DNA from: Hondaea fermentalgiana | Taxonomy: Eukaryota > Sar > Bigyra > Thraustochytrida > Thraustochytriidae | Direction of reading: 5' to 3' | DNA: 64,000 bases | Assembly (NCBI GenBank): GCA_014084085.1 | Contig: NPFB01000018.1 | Span: 134,888 to 198,887 of the forward strand | Part shown: piece by piece, positions 52,144 through 61,290 of the stretch | How the letters are laid out: the number at the start of each line of letters is the position of its first letter | Position numbering within the stretch: position 1 is the stretch's first letter | Position numbers and translations under genes: made by a program | Notes under the pieces: model-generated | Seen by the model: the letters and a program-made list of their open reading frames with translations, nothing else | Databases searched by the model: none | Told to the model about the DNA's origin: nothing

Positions 52144-54099
52144 TCATTGCACGAGCTTTGCGAGAACCTTGAGCCCTGGAGTGGCATCCTTGCCGGAAGT
52201 TGCCTTGAGAGCAGAGGCGCACGCTTTGTTTGACTTGAGCTCTGCCTTGACTGCATCTGCCGTGTCCGGGTGCTCGACGAGTGCAACAAGGAGAAAGCAC
52301 GCCGCGTTGACGCCGATCAGCGAGTCGACGCGGGGCTGAAGTAAATCCCAAAGGCGCTGTGCAAATCCTGCGCGATCATTGCCCTCGCGCGCCCCTTCGG
52401 CCACAATCAGCCGCTTCAGCGTGCGCTGCTCCAAAGGCTTCTCTACAATTTCAGGCGCAGCCTTGACCACCTCGAGCAGTTCATCCATGAGTGAGGACGC
52501 CCAAGAGGCAGCCATGACCTCGACGAGAAGCTCTGCGCCATGCGGATGTGGGAGACTGGCCTCCACCGATCCTTCGAGCGCCTTCGCCAGAGGGAATGCA
52601 GTAGCGTCGCGGAGTTCAGAAACACGGGCCTCCGGATCCTTTTTCGAGGTGCCTGGCGCCGGTTGAATCGCCTCAAAGTCAACGCGACGAAAGTAACGAT
52701 TCACCTTGGATGTCAACGTCTGCATGTACACCAGCCGTGCCGATGTTGTCGCGTCGGGCACCTGCACCGAGGCCACCAGCCTCTCGAGGACATTCTCCTC
52801 AAGAATCTCAGGAAGAATGCTCTTTTTCAGGAGCACGGTGTCATCAAGCACGTTGATGAGCGAAGCCAGAGCAAGAAAGCCAAACTCGTGAAAACACAGG
52901 TTCGCAGCATGACCCTTGAACACGCGAACGTACTTTTTCCGCTCCTTGGCGCTGGCGTGGGCGATGCAGCGTGCCACAGCGTATGCGCCATCCGCCGTCG
53001 AAATCATCGCCAGCGAGGCCTCCGCCACAAGCGGGACCAGCTCCGTAAGGATCGCGGTCTCTTCCGCGCTACCCGCCTCCGCCTCTGCTTTGTCAGCATC
53101 GCCTTCGTCGTCGCCGCCCTTCTTTGCGGTCTTCGTTTTCGCCTTGGCCGCGCTGCCATCGTCGTCGCCGATTTTTAACTCTGCGATATTCAGCTCGCAC
53201 CTCTCGACGAGGGCGCGCGCAATCGAGTGGGCAAAGCCGAGACGCAAGATACCCTTTTCTGCCTGCTTCGTCACGATGCGATGCATGCTCGCCAGGGCTG
53301 CACGCCTACGCTTCATGTTCAAGTTTGCGTACATTTTGGCCTCTGTCGGCGCCGCGTCTGCGTTCTCTTGGCCGAAAATGGCGAACTCGGGGCCGCAGAA
53401 TTCAAGTCGCAGCTTGCTCAGCACCGCCGGTACGGATACCAAGACGGGCCCGGCGTCACCCGCGCCCTCATCGGAGGACTTGGCAGACTTCTTGGCCCGT
53501 TTCGCGGCGCGACCACGCTTCGTCTTGGCCGCGTCCACATTGCAGTGCGTAAAGGCAAAGTCGAGCACGCGGGATCCGCAGTTGTGCGTCGCCAGTCGCG
53601 ACATGTGGCCGCGGAGCTCGTTAAGCACCTTGACGCGTTGCGCGTCGCTACCATATCGAAGAAGTGCAATCACTAAAAAGCAAGAATACTTGTCCTTGGA
53701 GAGCGAGACCATCTTGCCCTTGAGCTCCTCGAGGATGGACTCGCGCATCTCCTCGTTACCAAAGCGGAAGCAAACCTGGACACTTCGGCAGGCGTCGTGC
53801 TTCATGGCAAACTTGAGCATGCGGCCCTTAAGCGAAGCATAAATCTCCTTCACCTCGGACCCGCGCTCCTCGTCCTCATCGTCTCGGAGCGCGGAAGCGG
53901 TGCGCTTGTTGAGCTCTTTGACGGTCTCGCTCAGGTCCTCGGCACCGCGGTTCTGAATCCAAACGCCATCCTTGCTATGCTTGTCTAGCTTTTGCTGGCC
54001 CTCCTCGGCCTCGGGCTCCGTCTTCGCCTTCTTGCTCTTGCCCTTGGCCTTGTCGTCGCCCTTGCTCGTGGGCCGCTTCTTGGAGCCCTTCACGGCCAT
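52144..54099 (-). CDS. PUM3: PUM3/Puf6-type pumilio-repeat protein with CPL domain
   Basis: Nucleolar RNA- and DNA-binding protein family required for large ribosomal subunit assembly (human PUM3, yeast Puf6). Length here is 651 aa, almost identical to the human protein. A Lys/Arg-rich start (residues 1-30, nucleolar-type signal) precedes PUF-like helical repeats from about residue 90: GRMLKFAMKHDACRSVQVCF, GKMVSLSKDKYSCFLVIALL, GHMSRLATHNCGSRVLDFAF. A Lys/Ala/Asp low-complexity insert lies in the middle (about residues 310-345). The C-terminal third fits the CPL domain (EKPLEQRTLKRLIVAE, NAACFLLVALVEHPDT). The start is the only ATG before the basic segment; the frame runs 105 codons further upstream only from a TTG. 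It is divergent with the wybutosine fusion gene, which also acts on RNA. Confidence 0.9.
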   Translation of the reverse strand: MAVKGSKKRPTSKGDDKAKGKSKKAKTEPEAEEGQQKLDKHSKDGVWIQNRGAEDLSETVKELNKRTASALRDDEDEERGSEVKEIYASLKGRMLKFAMKHDACRSVQVCFRFGNEEMRESILEELKGKMVSLSKDKYSCFLVIALLRYGSDAQRVKVLNELRGHMSRLATHNCGSRVLDFAFTHCNVDAAKTKRGRAAKRAKKSAKSSDEGAGDAGPVLVSVPAVLSKLRLEFCGPEFAIFGQENADAAPTEAKMYANLNMKRRRAALASMHRIVTKQAEKGILRLGFAHSIARALVERCELNIAELKIGDDDGSAAKAKTKTAKKGGDDEGDADKAEAEAGSAEETAILTELVPLVAEASLAMISTADGAYAVARCIAHASAKERKKYVRVFKGHAANLCFHEFGFLALASLINVLDDTVLLKKSILPEILEENVLERLVASVQVPDATTSARLVYMQTLTSKVNRYFRRVDFEAIQPAPGTSKKDPEARVSELRDATAFPLAKALEGSVEASLPHPHGAELLVEVMAASWASSLMDELLEVVKAAPEIVEKPLEQRTLKRLIVAEGAREGNDRAGFAQRLWDLLQPRVDSLIGVNAACFLLVALVEHPDTADAVKAELKSNKACASALKATSGKDATPGLKVLAKLVQ

Positions 54100-54162
54100 T
54101 CTCGCTCGCGGCCTTGCCGCAATCACCTCGTCTAATTCGTCGCGACGCTTCTGACGCCGTCT

Positions 54163-54220
54163 CCGCGCAAGCTCTTCGCGCGAGAAAGTCACCGCGCAAG
54201 CTCTTCGCGCGAGAAAGTCA
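54163..54220. repeat. 29-bp tandem duplication with TTCGCGCGAGAA cores
   Basis: Two exact adjacent copies of a 29-bp unit. Each contains the near-palindrome CTTCGCGCGAGAA. It begins 64 bp upstream of the PUM3-like start codon, so it probably lies in its promoter or leader. Confidence 0.9.
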
Positions 54221-54419
54221 CCGCGCACCGCGTGCGCCAGGGGTTTGTTTCGTCTCGTCTCGACTCGACTCGAGTCGCCTCGAGTCTTGTCGTCTCGTCT
54301 CCAGCTCCGGCGCGCCAAGCAAGACTCCCGCCACCCGTTCTGCGCACCAACTATTCTGCACTTGAGGAGCGAATTCTTCACTTTGCGAGGTCTCGACAAG
54401 AGGAACTTTCCCAATTCTG

Positions 54420-54428
54420 CACTTGCGC
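54420..54428 (+). promoter_or_regulatory. CACTTGCGC 9-mer
   Basis: Exact copy of the 9-mer found three times in the gatA divergent promoter. It sits about 300 bp from each of the two flanking start codons. Confidence 0.35.
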
Positions 54429-54718
54429 CAAATCAAATTGGGTGTATTCTCGCAGCATACACCCCGGAGGCACTTGAATGCCACTTCTAACGAAGGCAAA
54501 CCAGGGGGCTCCAACGGACTATGCGCATGGCCATTCGTGGGGATGCCAGGTCGAGGTTAGCAAGGAAGGGAAGGACCTTGGCTGTCAGAACTCGCGGCAC
54601 AGGCGCGCCTCGAGCGAAGGCAGCGCGGGGGAACGCGCGAGGGAACGAGGTCAGACATCGCTCGGACCCGCAAAAGGGCTTCTTCACGGTCGACGAAGCG
54701 TCATTCTCTCTCGCGGAG

Positions 54719-57700
54719 ATGGCTCACGAACTGGCGCTCGAGACCGCGTACGCGAGCTTGCAACATCAGAAGCAACAGTTTGACGCCTACAAACGCAGCA
54801 TCCTCGCCGAGCTAGCGGACGTGGGCACCGACGCGTACTCAGACAAGTCTCCAAAGGGGTCGCTGGATGCCGCGATTGTCGAGCTGGTGCGAGACATCAA
54901 CGCAAGTCGCGACTATGTTACGACGAGTTCCTGCTCCGGTCGGGTAAGTCTATTCTACGAAGGAGGCAGCAGTAGCAACACCAGCGCCAGCCAAGATCCG
55001 CTCGAACACAAGGAAAAGTCTGATTTGCAAACACCACAGGCTCCCCGCAAGGGTCAGGGACGCTGGCTTGGTGTGAATCATGACCGCGCACTCTCACGTC
55101 AGGAAGTTCTCGATATGCTTGCGAGCGTGCCTCCGCAACAAGGCGGCAGGGCCGTCCTTAAACACGAACCCTTTGTTCTGCATGTCCAATGTAGGGACGA
55201 GCGCAGTGCGCAGGCCTTGCTTCGTGTCGCAATGGACAGCGGCCTGCGTGAATCTGGGCTTTCGTTGGGACAAAAGAAGATCATGCTTGGCATCCGGACG
55301 CTCTCAAATGTCCTCGAAGTCCCTGTTTTGGTGGACGGCCGCCAAATTCTATCAGAAGACGCGCTCGGCGTCATGTGCGATGTGGCCGCTGAGAAGTTTC
55401 GCATTAATTGCGAACGTCGCGCCGCCTTCCACGCCAATGTCGCTGCTTTTCTTCGCAACGCCGACTCTTCGCCCGTCCCCGAGTACCCTCGCTCCGATGC
55501 GAACGGCTTGCGAACGTCGACACGGAGCTTGAACCCGCAGCAGGAACGTCAAAAGGAGCGTAGGCGCCAAAAACAAGCCTCTCTTTCCCGTGCTCTCGAG
55601 TGGAAGGAAGTTGGGGCTGGCGCCGATCTCTTGCAGAGATGGGGACATGCGTCCGTGCCTCTCCCGGACGGCTCGGCCGCTTTGGTGTTTGGTGGATTTG
55701 GTCCATGCGATGGAACCTCACACGAACGGCGTAACGATCTCATTTTAGTGTGTCGGAACACGGAGGAGAATGGCAGCAGCTTTCTTTGCGAACGTCTCCA
55801 AGCCGAAGGAGAACCTCCCTTGGCTCGCATCAAACACGCTGCGTGTTGGCTTGACGCAAGTCACGCGTTGTGCATTTCTGGCGGTCGTCAGTCTCCTCTT
55901 AAGGCGCTTAGTGACCTTGCGCTTTTTCATTATGATCAACGCCGCTGGGTTCCAGTCCAGACATCGGGCGCATGGACACCGCGTTGGAGTCATACCATGG
56001 TCACTGCTGGTGAGCACGCCATAATTTTTGGTGGGCGCGATGCCAAGAGCGTGATGAGCGATACAATCATGATCACGATCCAGGATGCCAGCGCCAAGGT
56101 GTCCTTGCTCGAGTGCCATGGCGGGGCTTCTGTGGTAGGTCGATTTGGTCACTCGGCCGTTACGACGAACCAAGGGGACAAAATGGTCATATATGGCGGC
56201 TACGCGAGAGTGGGCGAGAATGACGACGACGAAGCTGTTCCTACGCAGCACATGCTTGGCGACGTTCAGGTTCTCGAAATCTCAACCCGAACTTGGTCGA
56301 CGGTGTGCGCGCATAGTCCGAGCTCCTCAAGATTTTCGCACGGGGCTGTAGCTCTGGACGATGACCGCATGCTCGTTGTTGGCGGCGTTGGCATTGAGTA
56401 CCGCGACAATGGGGCGAAACTTTTGACGCTGTCGACGGGTCAATGGGACGTTGTCCGGTCCTCCGAAACGTATGGCGCATCGTGGGCTCCGCAAGCGATG
56501 CAGCAAAAGTTTAGCCTCATCAAGCTGCAGCAGGGCTCGCAGCTCGACTTGCTCTCGCTGGGAGGCGGTAATCTCTGCTTCTCTTTTGGCTTTTGCTTTG
56601 GCAAGTCGTCGCATGCCGATGCGAGCTGGATGCTCACGCACGATTTTGTGCCCGACGCACTTGCGATTGAGGCCAGCGAGGCTAAGGTCGCCAAAGTTTG
56701 TCTCGAAAAGGCAAAGCTTTACGACCGCTCACGCAAGATCGTTCCGTACTTGCACAATGGACGTGCTGCCCTTATGGCAATTCCCGTCCCACAAGATGCA
56801 ATTGCGCGGGTCGAAGCGCTCATTCAGGACGGACAGCTCGGTGCCGCCAACCTTGTTCACTGTCCTGCACCCCCTTTAAAGAACGGCGCCGCCCCCGCCG
56901 CATCCACCGCCGCCGCGGCCAAGGCTGAGGGCACTTCAGCCTCCGCAAAGTCCCAGAAAAAGACTGAGAAACCGAAGAAGAGTGTGCCGAACAAAGAATC
57001 GCAAGTCAAATCAAAGGCTTCAGACGCGACAATTGCCGGACTGGGCGTCAGTGTTGCGGCATCTGCATGCAAATTGTGCAAGTCGGCCTTGGAGCAAGCT
57101 GGCCTGTATGACAAGAGCCGGCGCGTAGGGAAACTAGCGAGTGGCATGATGGGCGTTCCCGTGCGGGGTTCGCTCGAGGCTGCAACCGCTGCCTTGGCCT
57201 CGGTAGGTGTGGAACCTGCAGAAACCTCGTCTAGCATGATGCTCCCGTGCTCGCCCGTTCCGAAGCAACAAGTTGGGTCCAAAAAGGCGCGCGCTGCCAA
57301 TGGAAACAGCCGGCGCGCTGGTATCAAGGAGCAACTTCGGGTATGGGTCGAGGGTCTCGTCACTCGCTCGCCGAGCCTCGAGCTCCCCTCGGCCGAAGTA
57401 ATGCGAAGTGAACTCCCGAAGCGCGTCGAGGTTTTGGGGGATGTAGCAATTGTGCCTCGAGAGGCCTTCCGCACCGACCAAGTCTGGGCGCCCATCATTC
57501 ACGCCGGTGAGGAGCGCGTTCAAGACTGTCTTTGGGCCATGATTGCTTCATTGACAGGTGCCAAGCGCGTTCTGTTGCAGCGCAAGATTGACATAGGCGT
57601 GAAAAGGCAAAGTCGTGCCACCATGGTCTATCCACGACAGCATCCCGACACCGCGGTCATGGTCAAGCAGAACGGTGTCACGTATTGGTTTGACATGGAA

Positions 57701-59293
57701 CGGTGTATGTTTTCGTCGGGCAACATTTCCGAAAAGCAGCGTGTGGCCAAATTTCCATGCCGTGATGAGGTCGTTGTTGACATGTTCGCAGGCATTGGGT
57801 ACTTTACGTTGCCCTATCTGGTCAAGGCAGGCGTGGCGCATTTGCATGCTTGTGAGTGGAACGCCGACGCACTCGCAGCGCTGCGCAAAAACCTTGCGTT
57901 GAACAGTGTTGAGGACCGCTGCACCGTTTATGCCGGGGATTGCCGTGTCTCGGTGGAGAAGTCGCTTCGCGGCATCGCAGACCGCGTGAATCTTGGACTT
58001 ATACCGTCGTCTCGGCCATTTTGGCCAACGGGGGTACAGGCACTGCACGAGACTCGGGGTGGCTGGCTTCATATTCACGAGAACGTTGTTCGCAAGGAAT
58101 GCGACGCCTTTGTCAAGGACATGCTGGCCGAGATCCAGGCTCTTCTTCCTGAGGGCTGGACGGCAGCGTGCAACCATGTGGAGCGCGTCAAATCGTACAG
58201 CCCGCACGTCGATCACATTGTCGCAGATGTTCGCTGCGGGCCAATTGATGAATTAAACGCCGGCGAACTTCAGGGCGGCGCCTCGTCTCAGATTGCATCA
58301 GGAGAGCTTTCTCGTGTTTTGCGTGTGCCAAGGAGCGATGAACGCGATCCGTTGCCGGTGATCCGACGTCCATACCCCAGGAGCGCCCAGGAGGCGCAGG
58401 AGATTATGGCAATGGATAGACCTGTTGTCCTCACTGGCATTCCATCATGGTCATCGTCATTTTGGAAGCTGGAGGCCTTGCAGGAGTTCTGCGCAAGTCA
58501 CACCGACACTGGCAACACCAAGGTGAGCGTTCACGTCGCTGATGATGCGCACTTGAGTTTTGTGAACAAGTCCTTTCGGTTTCAGGTAACTGAACTGCAA
58601 GCGCTTTTACATGCCGTCGCACAGAACGACGCCAAGCCCATGTACCTTCGCGCAGTCGGTCCAAACCCGCGCAAAGACCGTGCGCATTTTTGGCGTGATT
58701 TTGCAGAGCTGGCTAAGGCGTCTGGTCTGGGGCAACCCGATGAGTTTGTCGATGGTGATCGCGCGAAAATCTTCTCGTCTGTTTTTCGTGTCGCTTCTGC
58801 CGGTCTGCAGCTCTGGACTCACTTTGATGTAATGGCAAACGTCCTTTACCAGCTGCATGGGTCAAAGCGTGTTGTCCTGTTTCGCCCCGAGGATGTTGGG
58901 TGCCTCGACATGCGGCAAAGCGTGAGCGCGGTGGTGGACATTGATGGTCAGCCGTCCGACAGTCTTTTTGGTCAGGCTCGTGTCCGGGCCATGGAAGTTC
59001 ATCTTGAAGCCGGGGAGGCTCTCTATATTCCAGCACTCTGGCCTCACAATGCACGGGCCAAGACAGCAAGTGTGGCTGTCAATGTGTTTTGGCGGTCCCT
59101 TGACACGAGCTTTTACGGCGCCAAAGATCTCTACGGAAACCGAGATCCCCTGCCCGCGGAGCGAGCACTTGCTCTCGTCCAAGAGGCCAGCGATCTCTTG
59201 GGCGCGGCGCAAGACAATGGAAATGTTTTGCCCTGGCAATTCCGTCAATTTTACGCACACATTGCCGCCGGGAAGTTATTGCAAAATGCATAG
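54719..59293 (+). CDS. wybutosine biosynthesis fusion: TYW3-Kelch-TYW2-TYW5 (JmjC)
   Basis: Multi-enzyme chain (1,524 aa) for the hypermodified guanosine at position 37 of tRNA-Phe. Residues about 1-240 are TYW3, an N4-methyltransferase (SPKGSLD at 44, TTSSCSGR at 68). Residues about 300-580 are five Kelch blades (VFGGFG, CISGGR, IIFGGR, VIYGGY, VVGGVG). Two similar segments of about 60 residues near 653 and 780 share LYD(R/K)SR. TYW2, the aminocarboxypropyl transferase, runs from about 870 to 1,180, with SAM motif DMFAGIGYFTLPY at 1021. A JmjC oxygenase from about 1,230 to the end has Fe ligands His1368 and Asp1370 (THFD) and His1443 (LWPHN). Its ending, FWRSLDTSFYGAKDLYGNRD, resembles TYW5, the wybutosine hydroxylase. 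Plants fuse TYW3-Kelch-TYW2; the added hydroxylase is unusual. TYW1 and TYW4 are not in the window. An in-frame ATG at 54521 would add 66 Arg-rich residues; I chose the later one because it already covers the whole TYW3 domain. Confidence 0.92.
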   Translation: MAHELALETAYASLQHQKQQFDAYKRSILAELADVGTDAYSDKSPKGSLDAAIVELVRDINASRDYVTTSSCSGRVSLFYEGGSSSNTSASQDPLEHKEKSDLQTPQAPRKGQGRWLGVNHDRALSRQEVLDMLASVPPQQGGRAVLKHEPFVLHVQCRDERSAQALLRVAMDSGLRESGLSLGQKKIMLGIRTLSNVLEVPVLVDGRQILSEDALGVMCDVAAEKFRINCERRAAFHANVAAFLRNADSSPVPEYPRSDANGLRTSTRSLNPQQERQKERRRQKQASLSRALEWKEVGAGADLLQRWGHASVPLPDGSAALVFGGFGPCDGTSHERRNDLILVCRNTEENGSSFLCERLQAEGEPPLARIKHAACWLDASHALCISGGRQSPLKALSDLALFHYDQRRWVPVQTSGAWTPRWSHTMVTAGEHAIIFGGRDAKSVMSDTIMITIQDASAKVSLLECHGGASVVGRFGHSAVTTNQGDKMVIYGGYARVGENDDDEAVPTQHMLGDVQVLEISTRTWSTVCAHSPSSSRFSHGAVALDDDRMLVVGGVGIEYRDNGAKLLTLSTGQWDVVRSSETYGASWAPQAMQQKFSLIKLQQGSQLDLLSLGGGNLCFSFGFCFGKSSHADASWMLTHDFVPDALAIEASEAKVAKVCLEKAKLYDRSRKIVPYLHNGRAALMAIPVPQDAIARVEALIQDGQLGAANLVHCPAPPLKNGAAPAASTAAAAKAEGTSASAKSQKKTEKPKKSVPNKESQVKSKASDATIAGLGVSVAASACKLCKSALEQAGLYDKSRRVGKLASGMMGVPVRGSLEAATAALASVGVEPAETSSSMMLPCSPVPKQQVGSKKARAANGNSRRAGIKEQLRVWVEGLVTRSPSLELPSAEVMRSELPKRVEVLGDVAIVPREAFRTDQVWAPIIHAGEERVQDCLWAMIASLTGAKRVLLQRKIDIGVKRQSRATMVYPRQHPDTAVMVKQNGVTYWFDMERCMFSSGNISEKQRVAKFPCRDEVVVDMFAGIGYFTLPYLVKAGVAHLHACEWNADALAALRKNLALNSVEDRCTVYAGDCRVSVEKSLRGIADRVNLGLIPSSRPFWPTGVQALHETRGGWLHIHENVVRKECDAFVKDMLAEIQALLPEGWTAACNHVERVKSYSPHVDHIVADVRCGPIDELNAGELQGGASSQIASGELSRVLRVPRSDERDPLPVIRRPYPRSAQEAQEIMAMDRPVVLTGIPSWSSSFWKLEALQEFCASHTDTGNTKVSVHVADDAHLSFVNKSFRFQVTELQALLHAVAQNDAKPMYLRAVGPNPRKDRAHFWRDFAELAKASGLGQPDEFVDGDRAKIFSSVFRVASAGLQLWTHFDVMANVLYQLHGSKRVVLFRPEDVGCLDMRQSVSAVVDIDGQPSDSLFGQARVRAMEVHLEAGEALYIPALWPHNARAKTASVAVNVFWRSLDTSFYGAKDLYGNRDPLPAERALALVQEASDLLGAAQDNGNVLPWQFRQFYAHIAAGKLLQNA

Positions 59294-59579
59294 AGTAACA
59301 ATGATTTTATCAAGTTGCTATGGGTTCCAGGCATTATCTGAGGCGCGGCAAATAGCCAAGGCAGACACGTATTGTCTAGGCTTACATTAACTTGACTTGC
59401 CTCGGCCTGGCGTGACTTTGTTGACCAAGTATGCTGTTGTGTGTGGCAGGACGTCTTGCTGAGAGAGGTCAAAGCATTACTTTTCAAAAGACAAAATCAA
59501 CAAAAACAATAAACGGAAAACTGACGTGGTAAAGCATAAGCTCGGCCGGCTTTGGTTCTTTTTCCTTTTTTTTCTAAAG
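59294..59579. other. convergent 3' intergenic region
   Basis: 286 bp between stop codons of the TYW fusion (+) and lipase copy 1 (-). AT-rich in the last 100 bp, with an AATAAA at 59509. No gene is supported. Confidence 0.5.
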
Positions 59580-60827
59580 TTAAAACCAGTCGTCATAGCT
59601 GGTGTGGTCCGAAATGGAAGTCGAAAAGCCTGGCTTGTCGCGACCTTCGTCGCCATTGGAGTTCTTGTTCGTTCCAAAGTGCTTGTAACCCATCCAGCCG
59701 TACGGCACACTGGGCACAATGTCGTCGTCGTGAACAAAACGCATTTGTGTGAATTGGCCATGGATCTCATCAGAAAGGTCGTCAGAAAGCACGCGCGGCG
59801 AACCAAAGGTGACAAGAACCATTCGGCTCGTCTCCCAAAGACCATCCTTGTAGACGGCATAGGCAAAAGCGTTCATGACACCACCACCACGGCTGTAGCC
59901 ATTAAGAATCAGACGGTCGTTCGAGCTGCAAGTCGAGCTAATTTGGCTCCAGATACTGAGTCGCATGTTATTGTGCGGCTTGACAAAGCCATCATACCCG
60001 TTCGAGTACGACTTGTACGTCGTGCAGGTCTTGTACGTCGAGCACCACCACCACGTGTATTTGGCGCATCCACAGCTTTCGTCGCGAATACTGTACGTGG
60101 CGATACTCTTGATGTCTTCGTCGCCGACGTCAAGATTGTCGAGCCAATCAGCGATATCACCCGTCGCTTGGGCGGTCACCCAACATGCGTATCCTGATGT
60201 CGAGCCAGAGGTGCCAAAGGCGGTGTCGCTTTTGCGAAGAACGAGGACAGCGTCGTTCTCGTAGGAAACGCCACCACTGTATCCCAAAGTTTCAGCTTCC
60301 TCGACTACAGCCCAAGCCGTTGCGCCAATCGTTTGCTGCGTCGAGGTAAGAGCCAACTGCCGGTAGCGATTAAAGTTCTCTTCTTTGCTGCTTGCACGCA
60401 GCGAACGAACCTCGCCCTGCTCGTCGTCGCGCAGAGTCTTGAGGGCGCTCATGATGTCGGAGGTCATGAACTGGTCATCCCAGTCATCAGACTCTTCGTA
60501 GGCGTCAATGAGCTCGTTGATCTGCGAAATGGTCAGGTTTTGGGTGAAGGCGATGTTGGTCTCATTTTTGAAGGCGCTTCGGAGCGTGACCTGTGCTTGC
60601 GCAACGGCCGTCTCGGCCACGGTGTCGGTATTCTCCGAGGTCGACGTTGAAGAGGAGGAGGCCTGGCCCGCCACGAAGCCGACGCCGGCGGCAACACCGA
60701 CCACTCCGAGGGCAACAAAGGACTTGAGCGCGAGCTGCTTCCAGCTGCGGCCGCTCTTGGGTTCTTCAATCTCGACGTGTTGCGTCACATCGCCTGCGAA
60801 AGCGGGATTCTGCGTGGAAACCTGCAT
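59580..60827 (-). CDS. membrane-anchored class 3 lipase, copy 1
   Basis: Alpha/beta hydrolase of the class 3 (fungal-type) lipase family (415 aa). These cleave acyl esters of glycerolipids. A short N-terminal segment MQVSTQNPAF is followed by one hydrophobic helix at about residues 33-54 (ALGVVGVAAGVGFVAG), giving a signal-anchor layout. A Ser/Thr-rich and helical region leads to the catalytic domain. Nucleophile Ser312 lies in NGYSRGGG; a candidate Asp is in RFVHDDDIVPSVPYGW; candidate catalytic His408 lies in SDHTSYDDWF at the extreme C terminus. GWMGYKHFGT near the end is typical of the family. Cys residues in CGCAKYTWWWCSTYKTC are shared with copy 2 and may form disulfides, which fits a lumen-facing domain. 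The start is the only ATG; upstream frame depends on a TTG. Substrate is unknown. Confidence 0.88.
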   Translation of the reverse strand: MQVSTQNPAFAGDVTQHVEIEEPKSGRSWKQLALKSFVALGVVGVAAGVGFVAGQASSSSTSTSENTDTVAETAVAQAQVTLRSAFKNETNIAFTQNLTISQINELIDAYEESDDWDDQFMTSDIMSALKTLRDDEQGEVRSLRASSKEENFNRYRQLALTSTQQTIGATAWAVVEEAETLGYSGGVSYENDAVLVLRKSDTAFGTSGSTSGYACWVTAQATGDIADWLDNLDVGDEDIKSIATYSIRDESCGCAKYTWWWCSTYKTCTTYKSYSNGYDGFVKPHNNMRLSIWSQISSTCSSNDRLILNGYSRGGGVMNAFAYAVYKDGLWETSRMVLVTFGSPRVLSDDLSDEIHGQFTQMRFVHDDDIVPSVPYGWMGYKHFGTNKNSNGDEGRDKPGFSTSISDHTSYDDWF

Positions 60828-60880
60828 GTTCGTCGGCAATGATGCTCTCTCTTGATACTCGGTTCTTTGCTTCACTGGTC

Positions 60881-60903
60881 GGTTTGGGGTTTGGGGTTTG
60901 GGG
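60881..60903 (+). repeat. (TTTGGGG)3 telomere-like short repeat
   Basis: Three TTTGGGG units preceded by GG. It lies 54 bp upstream of the start codon of lipase copy 1 and so reads CCCCAAA on that gene's sense strand. Confidence 0.9.
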
Positions 60904-61290
60904 TCGCGGAGCAAGCCCCTTCTTTGCAAGATCGCGTCTGTATTCCTCCTTGTCCTGAATGGTATGGCTGGTTTGCTTTGGCAATTCAGAGCCTAGTGGC
61001 ATCTGGCACGATCCCGCATCTTGCTTGGTGCCATGAAGCGTCGACTTCCCTCCTTCGCAGCCTGGCACGAGCCCGTTCTTGGCCTGCGTCCATGACAGGA
61101 CAGAGAATCATCGCTACCTATGAACGACGGATGTAGTACGAGGCCTACTAGGCCTATGTATGAACGGGTTGGAGTGGTCCAGACAAGACCCGGCCGGCCC
61201 ACTTGAGCCAAAGGCCAAGAGTCAGATTCGCTCCAAGTACGTCTGGCTCATGGCCGCGTTGAGCTGAGCTGTGCGTTGAGTTGAGGCGAT

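Larger units (their letters stand above)
54100..54718. promoter_or_regulatory. divergent promoter of the PUM3-like and TYW fusion genes
   Basis: About 620 bp between divergent starts. It contains a 29-bp tandem duplication, CTCGACTCGAGTC-type repeats near 54255-54290, ATTCTGCACTTG blocks near 54353 and 54413, and one exact CACTTGCGC. If the fusion gene instead starts at 54521, the region shrinks to about 420 bp. Confidence 0.5.

Noticed and set aside
58419..59293. JmjC domain as a histone demethylase
   Set aside because: The sequence around the iron site and the C-terminal FWRSLD...YGNRDP pattern follow TYW5, and the fusion to TYW3 and TYW2 gives a tRNA context.
59526..60197. Plus-strand open frame opposite lipase copy 1
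   Set aside because: It is a shadow of the lipase gene. A similar shadow appears opposite copy 2 at 62057-63331, and neither has independent domain sequence.
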